A stretch of 64,000 bases of DNA from Clostridium estertheticum (GCF_026650985.1 NZ_CP086239.1:4366501-4430500), one strand, 5' to 3'; counted from the stretch's first letter, positions 8,542 through 17,591 are shown. Notes: a model not told the origin generated them from the letters alone. Translations and numbers: made by a program.

Positions 8542-9209
8542 TGGTTAATCTAATAATAAAGGATATTCTTATTCAGAAAAAGACTATTATATATGCTCTT
8601 CTTTACGCTGCTTTTGTATTCGTTTGTTTTTCTACTATATTTCCTAATGGATTTGGGTTATATGTAATGTCACCCATGGTAATCACCTACTTGTATATAA
8701 CTCTTGCAGTGCAATATGATGATAAAAACAATAGTGAAGTTATATTAAATAGTTTACCACTTAAAAGATCTGATATTGTTATATCAAAATATATGTCAAT
8801 ATTTGTGTTTGGAATTATAGGGATTATCTGCTCTACATTAGTGGGTGCTATAGGCAATGCCACTGGACGTTTAAAGTTTATTGGATCAATTTCATTGTTG
8901 GATATTGTTTTAGTTATAATGTCTATATGCATATTTAGTTCTATATATTATCCTGTTTATTTTAAATTTGGAGTTGCTAAAATCAAGATTTTTACTATGG
9001 TAATATTCATGATATTTTTTTTCGTACCAATGAATGCTATGAGTTATGTTATTAAAAATCCCAATAACTTTTTTGTACAGAAATTTAATTATTTTATAAA
9101 TAACACTTCTACTTTAACTCAAAACTTTATAGCTCTAACAATAGGCTTAATTATTTTTATGATTTCGCTAATGATTTCAATCCACATTTATAATAATAAG
9201 GAATTTTAA
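8541..9209 (+). CDS. ABC-2 type transporter permease
   Basis: 222 residues with six hydrophobic helices, no signal peptide and an SLPLKRSDIVISKY loop typical of ABC-2 membrane subunits. It starts at the ATG in the TAATG overlap with the ATPase stop, behind a GGGGGAAT ribosome site inside the ATPase gene, so the two are translationally coupled. It forms the membrane part of the exporter encoded by this YtrA-type operon. Confidence 0.85.
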   Translation: MVNLIIKDILIQKKTIIYALLYAAFVFVCFSTIFPNGFGLYVMSPMVITYLYITLAVQYDDKNNSEVILNSLPLKRSDIVISKYMSIFVFGIIGIICSTLVGAIGNATGRLKFIGSISLLDIVLVIMSICIFSSIYYPVYFKFGVAKIKIFTMVIFMIFFFVPMNAMSYVIKNPNNFFVQKFNYFINNTSTLTQNFIALTIGLIIFMISLMISIHIYNNKEF

Positions 9210-9332
9210 CGACATCAGATTCCTATGGAATTTAATCATCTGTCATAGATATTGACTCTTTAGTTTAGATAAATAGATTATTAAAATAATAACAATAATT
9301 TTAATATATAAAACAAATTGGAGGTGTTTTCA

Positions 9333-9542
9333 GTGAAAAAAAACAAATTAATAAGAATTGTAAGTCACAATTTTCATGACTATAAAATGAGTTGTACTAT
9401 GTTATTTTTGGGCTTATCAGCAGGACTTGGAATACTAGGAAATGAATTTGGTATGGTATATTTAGTTTTTTCGTTTTTGCCAGTGTTTGTATGGTCACTG
9501 TTTTGGTTTAATGAAAGAAAAACAACTGATACCTCATTATAA
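9333..9542 (+). CDS. Small membrane protein, unknown
   Basis: 69 residues from the GTG at 9333, which has GGAGGTG 6 nt upstream; an upstream TTG at 9318 lies on top of that ribosome site and is unlikely. It has a basic N-terminus (KKNKLIRIVSHNFHDYK) and two adjacent hydrophobic helices (about residues 22-40 and 43-58). It lies between the ABC operon and a strong terminator, so it may be a small last gene of that operon or an independent gene. I recognise no family. Confidence 0.6.
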   Translation: MKKNKLIRIVSHNFHDYKMSCTMLFLGLSAGLGILGNEFGMVYLVFSFLPVFVWSLFWFNERKTTDTSL

Positions 9543-9570
9543 TAAATAGCATAAATGTTTTAAAACTTAA

Positions 9571-9612
9571 AATAATCTATGATTTTAACTTAAATCATAG
9601 ATTATTTTTTTT
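9571..9612 (+). terminator. Terminator after the ABC operon and small membrane gene
   Basis: AATAATCTATGATTT (9571-9585) pairs with AAATCATAGATTATT (9592-9606) and continues into a T-run. Confidence 0.88.
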
Positions 9613-9794
9613 GATTATGGAAGCAAATTAAACTCAAATTTGATAGTAAGCTAACTTTATATTATTGTCATAATATTTAGTATTATATAATAAGAAAAAT
9701 TGACCAAATGTGGGTTTTAAATCATGTTTACCGTTTGTTAACATTATGATATAGTTTTAAAGTTATGAAAAAATATTACACGGAGGTAGATGAT

Positions 9795-11165
9795 ATGACA
9801 AAATTTGAATTAAGAGGATGTTCCTTTATAATTGCTATAGTTATGTTGTTTTTTGTATTACCAATATCTATAGTAAATGCGCAAACGAAAACGCTCTCAG
9901 ATGCCATATTAAAGACAAATTCAGTAAAGACTATGGAAAGCAATGGTAAAATTATCTTGGCATTTAAGGCGAAAGGACTTTCAAAACAAGACCAAGAGGA
10001 TTTTGAGATGATAAGTGATATGTTAAACAATTTACAAGTAAGTTTTGATGCTAAGACAGCTGGAAATAGTGACGGAACTATTTCAAAACAATATGTTAAA
10101 ATGTCAGCGAATGTAGGTGGAAATCCATACGCTGGAGAATTATGGAGCGACATAAATCTTACAGGTAAAACCCCTATAGTTAAAGAAATCGTAAAATCAC
10201 CGCAACTATTTGAAATGATGGTGTCACCTGAGAATGTTAATAAATATATGTTAATAGATTTTGATGAGATGAATAAAACACCAGGAATTCAATCGGAAAT
10301 AGGCAACCTGGATTTTGGAAAAATGCTTAGTGAAAACAAAGAACTACAGCAATCAATTATAACTTTATTCCAAAAATATTCAGCACAACTTGGCGCCGGT
10401 TATAATTTTATATCTAAGGATGGAAGTGTGTATAGAGTTAGAATTGATGATACTCAATTCAAAAATCTTATAAGAAAAGTAGTTAATTTAACTGCTAAGA
10501 ACGAAGAAGTACAAAATCTTATAAGAGATTTAATAGTAACTGAAATGAAAAATACTGGAGCATCAACCGTTGAAGTTAATAGTATGAAAGCAGATATCGA
10601 TAATATGTTTACTCTACTTGAATCACAAGGTTTTTTGGATGAATTCAATCAAATTATGGACAAGCTTAAAGATGTAAAGATACTTGGAGATAAAGGAATT
10701 GATCTTGCTTATACAATAAATGAAAATGGATACGTAATAGGTACGAAAGGCGATATAGAACTTGTTTTAGATATGCCAAAGATAGATAAAGTATTTACGC
10801 AAAGTGGAGATGCAGCTGATGTCGCAACTGAAATTATACCAACAGGAACATACACAGTGGGTGTACATTATGAAGTAAATAACAATAATATTAACGGAAA
10901 AGTAAATGTTATAATACCAACACTTACTTCAGCAAATTCATTTAGTTATGTTAATATGTTTGACGAATCAACAGGTGATCTAATTGATGAATATATAGAT
11001 AACAACGGTAGTAACTTAGGAGGAGAACAAATAAGTGTTATACATACAGTTAAGGGAGGTCAACTTCCGAATACTTCTACTCATTTATATGAGTTACTTC
11101 TTATAGGAACTGCATTAACGCTTCTTGGAGCTTTAGGATTAAAAGGTAGGAAACGTTATGAATAA
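9795..11165 (+). CDS. Sortase-anchored surface protein with LPNTS motif
   Basis: 456 residues from the ATG at 9795, which has CGGAGGT 7 nt upstream; an in-frame ATG 30 nt earlier lacks a ribosome site. It has a signal peptide with cleavage likely after IVNA (about residue 29). The long extracellular region has no domain I can name, but its N-terminal half looks like the lipoprotein-type beta-sheet domains that measure a bound ligand (KTNSVKTMESNGKI at the start). The C-terminus has LPNTS, a hydrophobic helix (LLLIGTALTLLGALGL) and a KGRKRYE basic tail: a complete cell-wall sorting signal. It overlaps the sortase gene by 8 bp, so it is very probably that sortase's dedicated substrate. Confidence 0.85.
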   Translation: MTKFELRGCSFIIAIVMLFFVLPISIVNAQTKTLSDAILKTNSVKTMESNGKIILAFKAKGLSKQDQEDFEMISDMLNNLQVSFDAKTAGNSDGTISKQYVKMSANVGGNPYAGELWSDINLTGKTPIVKEIVKSPQLFEMMVSPENVNKYMLIDFDEMNKTPGIQSEIGNLDFGKMLSENKELQQSIITLFQKYSAQLGAGYNFISKDGSVYRVRIDDTQFKNLIRKVVNLTAKNEEVQNLIRDLIVTEMKNTGASTVEVNSMKADIDNMFTLLESQGFLDEFNQIMDKLKDVKILGDKGIDLAYTINENGYVIGTKGDIELVLDMPKIDKVFTQSGDAADVATEIIPTGTYTVGVHYEVNNNNINGKVNVIIPTLTSANSFSYVNMFDESTGDLIDEYIDNNGSNLGGEQISVIHTVKGGQLPNTSTHLYELLLIGTALTLLGALGLKGRKRYE

Positions 11166-11763
11166 GTTGAAAACATTATGGAGCAAAATTACCGGGTTTA
11201 AGCTTATGTCTCTTGTGTTTATGGGCTTTGGGATAGGAATCGTTGCTTTTGCAGCATATAGTATATTGTTACAGTCTAATTTTTCTGTGAATGCAGTTCC
11301 AAGCCATATTTCTAAATCTGCAACGAAAGTAGCAAATAAGAAGCTTTATCCTGTATATCCAAAGGATGGTGATAGCATTGGTAGTTTGACTATGACAACT
11401 CTAAATAAGAAATTGCCTATTGTCCAAGGGACTGGCGAAAATGAGTTAAAGAAAGGAGTAGGTCACTTTAAGCAAAGTGTGCTTCCTGGAGAAAAAGATA
11501 ATTGCGTTCTTTCTGGACATCGCGATACTGTGTTTAGTGGAATAGGGAAGCTTAAGATTGGAGACCAATTGATTGTGCAAACATCAGCGGGTATATTCAC
11601 TTATGAGGTGAAAGGCACACGAATAGTAGGTAAAGATGACAGAACAGTAATCGTACCTACAAGTCGAGCAGTCCTTACGCTGACAACCTGCTATCCATTC
11701 AATTTTATTGGGGATGCTCCAAATCGTTATATTGTATCTGCAGATTTAATTAAATCAAAATAA
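11158..11763 (+). CDS. Class D sortase
   Basis: 201 residues. An N-terminal membrane anchor lies near residues 15-36. The catalytic domain has the His of LSGHRDTVF (about residue 120), the Cys of TLTTCYPF (about residue 179) and the Arg of NRYIVSADLI (about residue 190), the His-Cys-Arg set of sortases. The TLTTCYPF form and small size fit class D. Class D enzymes of Bacillus accept LPNTA-like signals, which agrees with the LPNTS of the overlapping upstream gene. It acts outside the membrane, joining the substrate to peptidoglycan. The start ATG lies inside the last codons of the substrate gene. Confidence 0.93.
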   Translation: MNKLKTLWSKITGFKLMSLVFMGFGIGIVAFAAYSILLQSNFSVNAVPSHISKSATKVANKKLYPVYPKDGDSIGSLTMTTLNKKLPIVQGTGENELKKGVGHFKQSVLPGEKDNCVLSGHRDTVFSGIGKLKIGDQLIVQTSAGIFTYEVKGTRIVGKDDRTVIVPTSRAVLTLTTCYPFNFIGDAPNRYIVSADLIKSK

Positions 11764-11976
11764 ATAAATAATAATTGTTTTATTTTCTAAAAAGTGGCAA
11801 TAATTATAAATGTGTATAATAATTCGTAGTGTTTAGAAGCAAATATAGTAAAATATATCAGCCGTATTTATAATGTAAGTTGATTATATATAATGAATTA
11901 TATATAATAGGAATGTACAAGAAAAAATAAGAAGTAAATATAGTAATATTACTTATATTATACAAGGAGGAAATAA

Positions 11977-12240
11977 ATGAATATAGATGTAAACTCACCA
12001 CTTGATGAATTATTAGAAACTTGGGCTATGTATTCACAAAAGCTTGTCTATACTATGCTAACTGAAAAAGCTGAAATTGATGAATTTAATAAAGTGAAAT
12101 TAGTCCTAAAAACAAAAGGAATAATAAAATTAGAAATACATAATGTTTATGATAATGAGTATGTTTTGCATTATCTTAAGCAAGGTGGACTATTTACAAA
12201 GAGAATTATTTTAAATAAGAAAGCAGCTAACTTAGAATAG
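11977..12240 (+). CDS. Hypothetical protein, 87 aa
   Basis: The gene has a perfect AAGGAGG ribosome site, an ATG start and its own terminator, so it is real, but I recognise no family. The product is small and soluble with mixed charge: an N-terminal helix (DELLETWAMYSQKLVYTML), then a beta-rich half (LVLKTKGIIKLEIHNVYDNEYVLHYL) and a basic end. No signal peptide, cysteines or nucleotide motif. It lies alone between the sortase and the RNase J leader. Confidence 0.65.
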   Translation: MNIDVNSPLDELLETWAMYSQKLVYTMLTEKAEIDEFNKVKLVLKTKGIIKLEIHNVYDNEYVLHYLKQGGLFTKRIILNKKAANLE

Positions 12241-12267
12241 TGCTAAATTTCATAAAGTATTTTCTAA

Positions 12268-12298
12268 AATAACTAGTGAATATGCTAGTTATTTTTTT
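12268..12298 (+). terminator. Terminator of the 87-aa gene
   Basis: ATAACTAG (12269-12276) pairs with CTAGTTAT (12285-12292), followed by seven T. Confidence 0.85.
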
Positions 12299-12299
12299 A

Positions 12300-12840
12300 T
12301 ACGATAAGTAACGTTTGTATATGTTTACTATTCTTGTATAGTATAAATGTAGAAATAAAACGATAATTTAAGTTTGAATAATGTGATATTTTAATCTATT
12401 GCAATTATTCTTAACATTTTTTATATTATAATCAAATATAATATGTTATAATTACATTGGATTAGTATAATGCATTGGCATAGAATGTAGTTATTAGGGA
12501 ATTATAAAGAACTCATACAGTGAGTAGTCTTAAAATATGAATAATAATATAAAAATATATGTATAAAGAGAGTGGTGTTTTAAAAAGGCAGCACTTTAAA
12601 ATATAAATTCATTAAAAACATTCAAAAATTTTATAAGAAAGGAGAAAGGAAAAAAGAGAAAAAATGGCTAAAAATATTGAAAATAGTGAAAAGCTAGAGA
12701 AAGCTGAGACTATTGAAAATATTAATATGATGAAACAATGACAATAGGTGAAATAGATTTGGATATCGGAAATACAAACTATTCTCTCACAAAAATAAAT
12801 CATTATAAAGTAATTGTAATAAAAATATAAAAGAAAAGGT
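12300..12840 (+). other. AT-rich upstream region of RNase J with two tiny overlapping reading frames
   Basis: The first part is very AT-rich with several TATAAT-like boxes (about 12337, 12427 and 12449), so promoters are likely but cannot be assigned. Two tiny frames follow. At 12664-12741 a 25-residue Glu/Lys-rich peptide begins ATGGCTAAAAAT. At 12738-12830 a 30-residue peptide starts inside an ATGA overlap with the first stop. An AGAAAGGAG lies 19 nt before the first start, which is too far for a strong site. They may be leader peptides or remnants of an N-terminal extension of RNase J; I do not claim they are genes. Confidence 0.35.
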
Positions 12841-13062
12841 AGGTGAAAACCTGATTTATGGTTAGTTAATAGGAAAAAAACACTTGGAATAGTAAATTAA
12901 CGAAGTTTCATAAGGGAGTATCTCATTTTATGGGTGGAAATCTAAAGCTCCTTGTGAAGTGGTTAATGCATCTTTAGAAGATGAGCAGCTCCGCGGCTAA
13001 AGGATCAATGTTAATTGTAGTAAGCGGTACTGACCTAAGTAATTATATTCTGTGATACTACC
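12841..13062 (+). ncRNA. Candidate structured leader RNA upstream of RNase J
   Basis: A GC-richer island in an otherwise AT-rich gap. Visible pairings are AGGT-GAAA-ACCT (12841-12852, GNRA-like loop), CATCTT-TAG-AAGATG (12969-12983), a small GGT/ACC hairpin (about 13026-13035) and a long-range GTAGTA (13017-13022) with TACTAC (13056-13061). No open frame of more than about 15 codons fills it. It matches no RNA class that I can recall with confidence. It ends about 70 nt before the RNase J start, so a cis-regulatory leader is plausible. Confidence 0.35.
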
Positions 13063-13132
13063 ATTTTGTTTAGTAAACAGAACGAAAATATTGGATGGAT
13101 AGAATGCCTAATATTTAGAAATCGGGGAAATA

Positions 13133-14815
13133 GTGAATAATAATTATAGAAGTAAGGGTAAAAATAAAATCAGAGTTATCCCAATAGGTGGACTTGGAGA
13201 AATTGGGAAAAACATTACTGCGATAGAATATAAAGAGGAAATTATTGTTATAGATTGTGGAATTTCGTTTCCAGATGTAGATATGTATGGAGTAGATTTG
13301 GTTATTCCAGATATAACATATCTTTTGGAAAATAAAGACAGAGTAAAAGGGATTTTTCTAACTCATGGTCATGAAGACCATATAGGAGCATTACCTTATG
13401 TTTTAAAACAGCTGAATATACCAGTGTACGGAACATGTCTAACACTAGGACTTGTAGAAAATAAGTTACAAGAACATGGAATACTCGCAGATTGTACACT
13501 AAATGTAGTAAAAGCTGGGGATATAGTTAAGCTTGATAAAATTAGTGTAGAATTCATAAGAGTTAGCCATAGTATAGCGGATGCATGCTCGCTTTGTATA
13601 CACACTCCTATTGGAAGAATTATACATACGGGAGATTTCAAAATAGATTATACTCCAATAGATGGAGAAGTTATAGATTTAGAGAGATTTGCAAAATTAG
13701 GTGGTCAAGGGGTTTTATTACTCATGGCTGATAGTACTAATGTAGAGCGTCCTGGTTTTACTATATCTGAAAAAGTAATTGGAGAAAATTTAAAGAAAAT
13801 TTTCTATAAAGCTGAGGGTAGAATTATAGTAGCGTCATTCGCATCAAACATCCATAGAATACAGCAAATTGCAAATGCATCAATTTTCTACGGAAGAAAA
13901 ATAGCATTTAGCGGAAGAAGTATGGAAAGAATATCTGAAATAGCTATGAATCTAGGATATTTGCATATACCAGCTGAAGCTATAGTTGCAGTAGCAGATC
14001 TTCATAACTATCCTGATGATAAGGTAACAATAGTAACTACGGGTAGTCAAGGTGAGCCACTAGCTGCATTAACAAGGATGGCATCAAATACTCATAGAAG
14101 TATTCAGATACAAAAGGGAGATTTGATTATTTTATCTGCATCTCCTATCCCAGGAAACGAAAAGTTCATATACAATGTTATAAATGAACTCTTTAAAAAG
14201 GGAGCAAATGTAATATACAATACTACAGAAGAGATTCATGTTTCAGGGCATGCGTGTCAGGAAGAATTAAAATTAATGCACGCATTAGTACGACCTAAAT
14301 ATTTTATGCCAGTACATGGTGAATATAGACATCTAAAACAACATGCGCTACTTGCAGAAAAATTAGGAATGAGTCCTGATAATATTTTTATAGCAGAAAC
14401 TGGACAGATATTAGAAGTATCCCCAAGTGAATGTAGAATAGCTGGAAGAATTCAAACGGGAGCTATAATGGTAGATGGGCTTGGTGTTGGAGATGTTGGG
14501 AACATTGTGCTTCGTGATAGAAAGCACTTAGCTGAAGAGGGTATCCTTACTGTGGTAGTTACTATAGAAAGAGAGACTTATAGCATTGTAGCAGGGCCGG
14601 ACATAATAACAAGAGGATTCGTATACATGAAAGAATCTAATGAACTTATTAATGAGGCTAGAGATATTGTACGAAAAGAATTAGAACAGTGCTTAGGTAA
14701 TAAAATTAAAGAATGGGCAGTAATAAAATCTAGTATTAGGAATGCTTTAGGCCAATTCTTATATATAAAAACTAAGAGAAGACCTATAATTATACCAATA
14801 ATAATGGAAATATAA
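13133..14815 (+). CDS. rnj: Ribonuclease J
   Basis: 560 residues, the normal length. The metallo-beta-lactamase core has THGHEDHIGALP (His78, His80, Asp82, His83), then the beta-CASP block with GSQGEPLAALTRMA and a C-terminal HVSGHACQEELKLMHALVRP segment and a VHGEYRHL motif that binds RNA 5' ends. RNase J is a 5'-3' exonuclease and endonuclease for mRNA turnover and rRNA maturation. The start is GTG behind GGGGA, a weak site compared with its neighbours, so translation may depend on the long leader upstream. It is monocistronic, closed by a terminator. Confidence 0.95.
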   Translation: MNNNYRSKGKNKIRVIPIGGLGEIGKNITAIEYKEEIIVIDCGISFPDVDMYGVDLVIPDITYLLENKDRVKGIFLTHGHEDHIGALPYVLKQLNIPVYGTCLTLGLVENKLQEHGILADCTLNVVKAGDIVKLDKISVEFIRVSHSIADACSLCIHTPIGRIIHTGDFKIDYTPIDGEVIDLERFAKLGGQGVLLLMADSTNVERPGFTISEKVIGENLKKIFYKAEGRIIVASFASNIHRIQQIANASIFYGRKIAFSGRSMERISEIAMNLGYLHIPAEAIVAVADLHNYPDDKVTIVTTGSQGEPLAALTRMASNTHRSIQIQKGDLIILSASPIPGNEKFIYNVINELFKKGANVIYNTTEEIHVSGHACQEELKLMHALVRPKYFMPVHGEYRHLKQHALLAEKLGMSPDNIFIAETGQILEVSPSECRIAGRIQTGAIMVDGLGVGDVGNIVLRDRKHLAEEGILTVVVTIERETYSIVAGPDIITRGFVYMKESNELINEARDIVRKELEQCLGNKIKEWAVIKSSIRNALGQFLYIKTKRRPIIIPIIMEI

Positions 14816-14850
14816 TAAGGCTAAGTTTTATGATTTATGTTTAGTTATGG

Positions 14851-14887
14851 AAAAGAGTATGTATTGTAATAATGCATACTCTTTTTG
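14851..14887 (+). terminator. Terminator of RNase J
   Basis: AAAGAGTATGTATT pairs with AATGCATACTCTTT (stem about 14852-14884, loop GTAAT), followed by a T-rich end. Confidence 0.8.
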
Positions 14888-14949
14888 TATGCTACATAAG
14901 AATGATGAGGCATAAGTTATAACCTTAAATAATGGAAATAATTAAAGTA

Positions 14950-15034
14950 TTGACAAGGTACAAATACTTGAGTATATTATAAGAAGAAATGCAAATGACT
15001 TGCAACAACTAAAAAGCGCCTTTTAGGGGCTTTT
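14950..15034 (+). promoter_or_regulatory. Promoter, palindromic operator and leader hairpin of the zinc-binding lipoprotein gene
   Basis: TTGACA (14950-14955), a 17-nt spacer and TATATT (14973-14978) form a strong promoter. Just past the expected start lies the palindrome TGCAAATGACTTGCA (14990-15004), a plausible site for a metal-dependent Fur-family repressor such as Zur. Next, AAAAGCGCC (15012-15020) and GGGGCTTTT (15026-15034) form a hairpin with one mismatch and few T after it. The assignment to zinc is inferred from the gene downstream. Confidence 0.6.
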
Positions 15035-15082
15035 AATATTTATAAGTAAATTGAAGGAAATGATTTAAGGAGTGAAAAAACA

Positions 15083-16009
15083 TTGAAAAAAATTATTAGT
15101 ATGATGCTTTTAACATGTATTATATTTACACTAGTGGGATGCTCAAAGTCTACACTTAATATGAAAGAAGAAGCTATGGGTACTGTGAAAATTGATAAGT
15201 CAAAGCTACAGGTAGTTGTGTCTTTTAATCCATTGAAGGAGTTTGCAGAGGCTGTGGGTAAGGATAAAGTACAAGTAAAAGTAGTAGTGCCAGAAGGCGT
15301 TGAGCCGCATGATTTTGAACCTAAAATTAAGGATATGAAAAGTATAAGTGATGCCGATTTGTTTGTCTATTCTGGATTTGGAATGGAAACATGGGCCTCT
15401 AAAACTCTAAGTGCTATAGATAATAAGAATTTAGTTGTTGTTGATTCGTCGCTTGGAATAAATCCAATAAAAAGCCAGGGTGATGAAGTTCAGGAACATG
15501 GACAATTTGATCCACATATATGGCTTAGCTTAAAAGATGCTAAAATTCAAACTAAAAACATAAAAGATGCTATGGTTAAAGCAGATAAAAAGAATAAAGT
15601 ATATTATGAGAAAAATTATGAAGAGTTTTCAAAGAAACTTGATAAACTTTATAGTGAATATAATTTAAAATTCGCAGGGATAAAAAACAAGAATTTTGTT
15701 ACCGGTCATGCAGCCTTTGGTTATTTGTGCAGAGATTTTGGGTTAACACAAAATAGTGTAGAAGATGTATTCGCAGGGGGAGAGCCAACTCCTCAGAAAC
15801 TAAAAAAAATAGTCGAGTTATCGAAAAAATATGGAGTAAAAGTTATTTTCATGGAGGAACTTGCAAGTCCTAGAGTGTCTGAAACTCTTGCAAAAGAAGT
15901 AGGGGCTAAAGTACAAAAGATATATACAATAGAAAGCAGTGAAGATAATAAAGGTTATCTAGAGAGTATGGAAGCGAATTTGTCTGAGATATATGACAGT
16001 TTAAAATAA
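15083..16009 (+). CDS. Metal (zinc) ABC transporter substrate-binding lipoprotein
   Basis: 308 residues. The signal peptide ends in an LVGC lipobox (Cys20). The cluster A-I fold is shown by VVVSFNPLKEFAEAVGKD, the metal His in GVEPHDFEPK (about residue 76), DPHIWLSLKDAK (about residue 145), TGHAAFGYLCRDFGL (about residue 210) and FMEELASPRV (about residue 260). A His-rich loop before DPHIW is nearly absent (EVQEHGQFD only). It delivers zinc or manganese to a membrane permease, but no permease or ATPase gene is adjacent. The start is TTG with AAGGAG 10 nt upstream. A palindrome over the promoter start suggests metal-controlled repression. Confidence 0.88.
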   Translation: MKKIISMMLLTCIIFTLVGCSKSTLNMKEEAMGTVKIDKSKLQVVVSFNPLKEFAEAVGKDKVQVKVVVPEGVEPHDFEPKIKDMKSISDADLFVYSGFGMETWASKTLSAIDNKNLVVVDSSLGINPIKSQGDEVQEHGQFDPHIWLSLKDAKIQTKNIKDAMVKADKKNKVYYEKNYEEFSKKLDKLYSEYNLKFAGIKNKNFVTGHAAFGYLCRDFGLTQNSVEDVFAGGEPTPQKLKKIVELSKKYGVKVIFMEELASPRVSETLAKEVGAKVQKIYTIESSEDNKGYLESMEANLSEIYDSLK

Positions 16010-16014
16010 TGATT

Positions 16015-16046
16015 AACCCCCGCCTTAAATTAAGGTGGGGTTTATT
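16015..16046 (+). terminator. Terminator of the zinc lipoprotein gene
   Basis: AACCCC (16015-16020) and the following CCTTAA pair with TTAAGG and GGGGTT (16037-16042), with a T-rich tail. Confidence 0.75.
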
Positions 16047-16151
16047 TATTATTTTAAAACATTTATATTAGTCTAAAAATATTTATATTAGTTTAAATTC
16101 GGTTGTTTTATTAATAGTGTAAACAAAATATATTGCATCTTATATGCGATA

Positions 16152-16180
16152 TTGTAAATCCGTGTAATATTATGTATAAT
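16152..16180 (+). promoter_or_regulatory. Promoter of the EAL-HDOD gene
   Basis: TTGTAA (16152-16157), a 17-nt spacer and a perfect TATAAT (16175-16180), about 42 nt before the start codon. Confidence 0.65.
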
Positions 16181-16221
16181 AAACATAATACATCTTAAAT
16201 GTATTTTAATGGAGGGATAGT

Positions 16222-17424
16222 ATGGATGTTTTTTTAGCAAGACAACCAATTCTTGATAAATTTAACAAATTACTTGGATATGAATTGTTATTTAGAGATA
16301 GCGGAAAAAACATATACCAAGCGGAAGATGGAGATAAGGCAACTGTTGAAGTTATAAAAAACTGTTTTGTAAATATAGGGATTCAGGAAGTAACGGGAGG
16401 TAAAAAAGCGTTTATTAATTTTACTGAAAATATTTTAAAATCAGACATTTTTATGGTTTTGCCGCCAGAAACGGTAATAATTGAAATATTAGAGAATATA
16501 GAACCTACAGAGGAAATAGTAGAGTTATGTACGAATTTAAAAAAACAAGGTTATCTTATAGCCTTAGATGATTTTGTTTATTCAAGAAAGTACATAAAAC
16601 TTATAGAGGTAGCAGATATAATTAAAGTGGATTTTAAAATAACTAAAGGGCATGATCGAAAAAAAGTGATTGAACAAGTGAACTCCACCCATGTCTGCTT
16701 TATAGCAGAAAAAGTTGAAACTATGGAAGAATTTCATGAAGCTGTTTCATTTGGGTATTCATACTTCCAAGGGTATTATTTTAGTAGACCACTAATAGTA
16801 TCAGGAAAAAGAATATCAGAAAATAAGATTGTTTATATGAAGTTATTAAAAGAAATTAATAGTGGCAGCTTTGATATAGATAAAATAGAAGAGCTAATAA
16901 AAAAAGATGTATCATTATCATTTAAACTTTTAAGACTAATAAATTCAGCAAATTATGTTTTTAGAAGTAAAATAAAGTCTATTAAACAAGCGTTGACACT
17001 ACTTGGAGAAAAAGAAATAAAAAAGTGGTTGTATTTAATAGTTTTTAAAACTATGGGAGCGGATAAAGCAGAAATCATAGTAATAGAATCATTAACAAGG
17101 GCAAGGTTTTCAGAATTAATATTATGTAAAATTAATAAAGGTGCTAATTCATTTAATGCTTATATAATAGGTCTATTTTCTATGGTGGATTTACTTTTGG
17201 ATGTACCACTAGAACAAATACTTGAGGAATTATTGTTGCCAATTGAAGTTAAGGGTGCTTTAGATGGGAGTTGCAATAATGAATATAGAAAATTACTTGA
17301 TTTAATTATAAATTATGAAGAAGGTAAGTGGGATGAGGTATCAAAAATTTCTAAACAACTAAAATTAGATGAAAAGTGGTTGCCAGAAGCATACTATGAG
17401 GCAATCTTTTATGCAAATGAATAA
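16222..17424 (+). CDS. EAL and HDOD domain signalling protein
   Basis: 400 residues. The N-terminal half is a degenerate EAL domain: it opens with FLARQPILDKFNKLLGYELLFR and keeps ALDDFVYS and FQGYYFSRPL, but the EAL tripeptide itself reads ELL, and the metal-binding set is incomplete, so phosphodiesterase activity is unlikely. The C-terminal half (from about residue 205) is an HDOD domain (KDVSLSFKLLRLINSANY, SIKQALTLLGEKEI). Proteins of this YuxH-like architecture are signalling adaptors, probably c-di-GMP sensing or protein-binding. It has its own promoter and a GGAGGGA ribosome site. Confidence 0.9.
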   Translation: MDVFLARQPILDKFNKLLGYELLFRDSGKNIYQAEDGDKATVEVIKNCFVNIGIQEVTGGKKAFINFTENILKSDIFMVLPPETVIIEILENIEPTEEIVELCTNLKKQGYLIALDDFVYSRKYIKLIEVADIIKVDFKITKGHDRKKVIEQVNSTHVCFIAEKVETMEEFHEAVSFGYSYFQGYYFSRPLIVSGKRISENKIVYMKLLKEINSGSFDIDKIEELIKKDVSLSFKLLRLINSANYVFRSKIKSIKQALTLLGEKEIKKWLYLIVFKTMGADKAEIIVIESLTRARFSELILCKINKGANSFNAYIIGLFSMVDLLLDVPLEQILEELLLPIEVKGALDGSCNNEYRKLLDLIINYEEGKWDEVSKISKQLKLDEKWLPEAYYEAIFYANE

Positions 17425-17494
17425 TTACTATGCACTTAGCACATGTCAATTTACTTTTAATTTTTCTTATCTAATAAAATTAGTATAACTACAA

Positions 17495-17545
17495 AAAAAT
17501 ATTACTACTCAGATATTAATTTCATAAAATATCCGAGTAGTAATA
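17495..17545 (-). terminator. Terminator of the HPr gene
   Basis: ATTACTACTC-GATATT (17501-17517) pairs with AATATC-GAGTAGTAAT (17529-17545) with one internal mismatch. On the minus strand the stem is followed by a run of seven T (the A-run at about 17493-17499). Confidence 0.85.
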
Positions 17546-17591
17546 GGTAATCAATGCTTATTTACTGCAGTATTTTAAATTATAACTTTGA

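Noticed and set aside
12612-12803. Minus-strand hydrophobic frame in the RNase J leader
   Set aside because: Phe/Ser-rich translation of the antisense of a Glu/Lys-rich stretch, without a ribosome site; typical shadow.
17426-17450. GCACTTAGCACATGTCA resembling the GGCAAGT-type repeat of 4429-4474
   Set aside because: Too many mismatches and no inverted arm.
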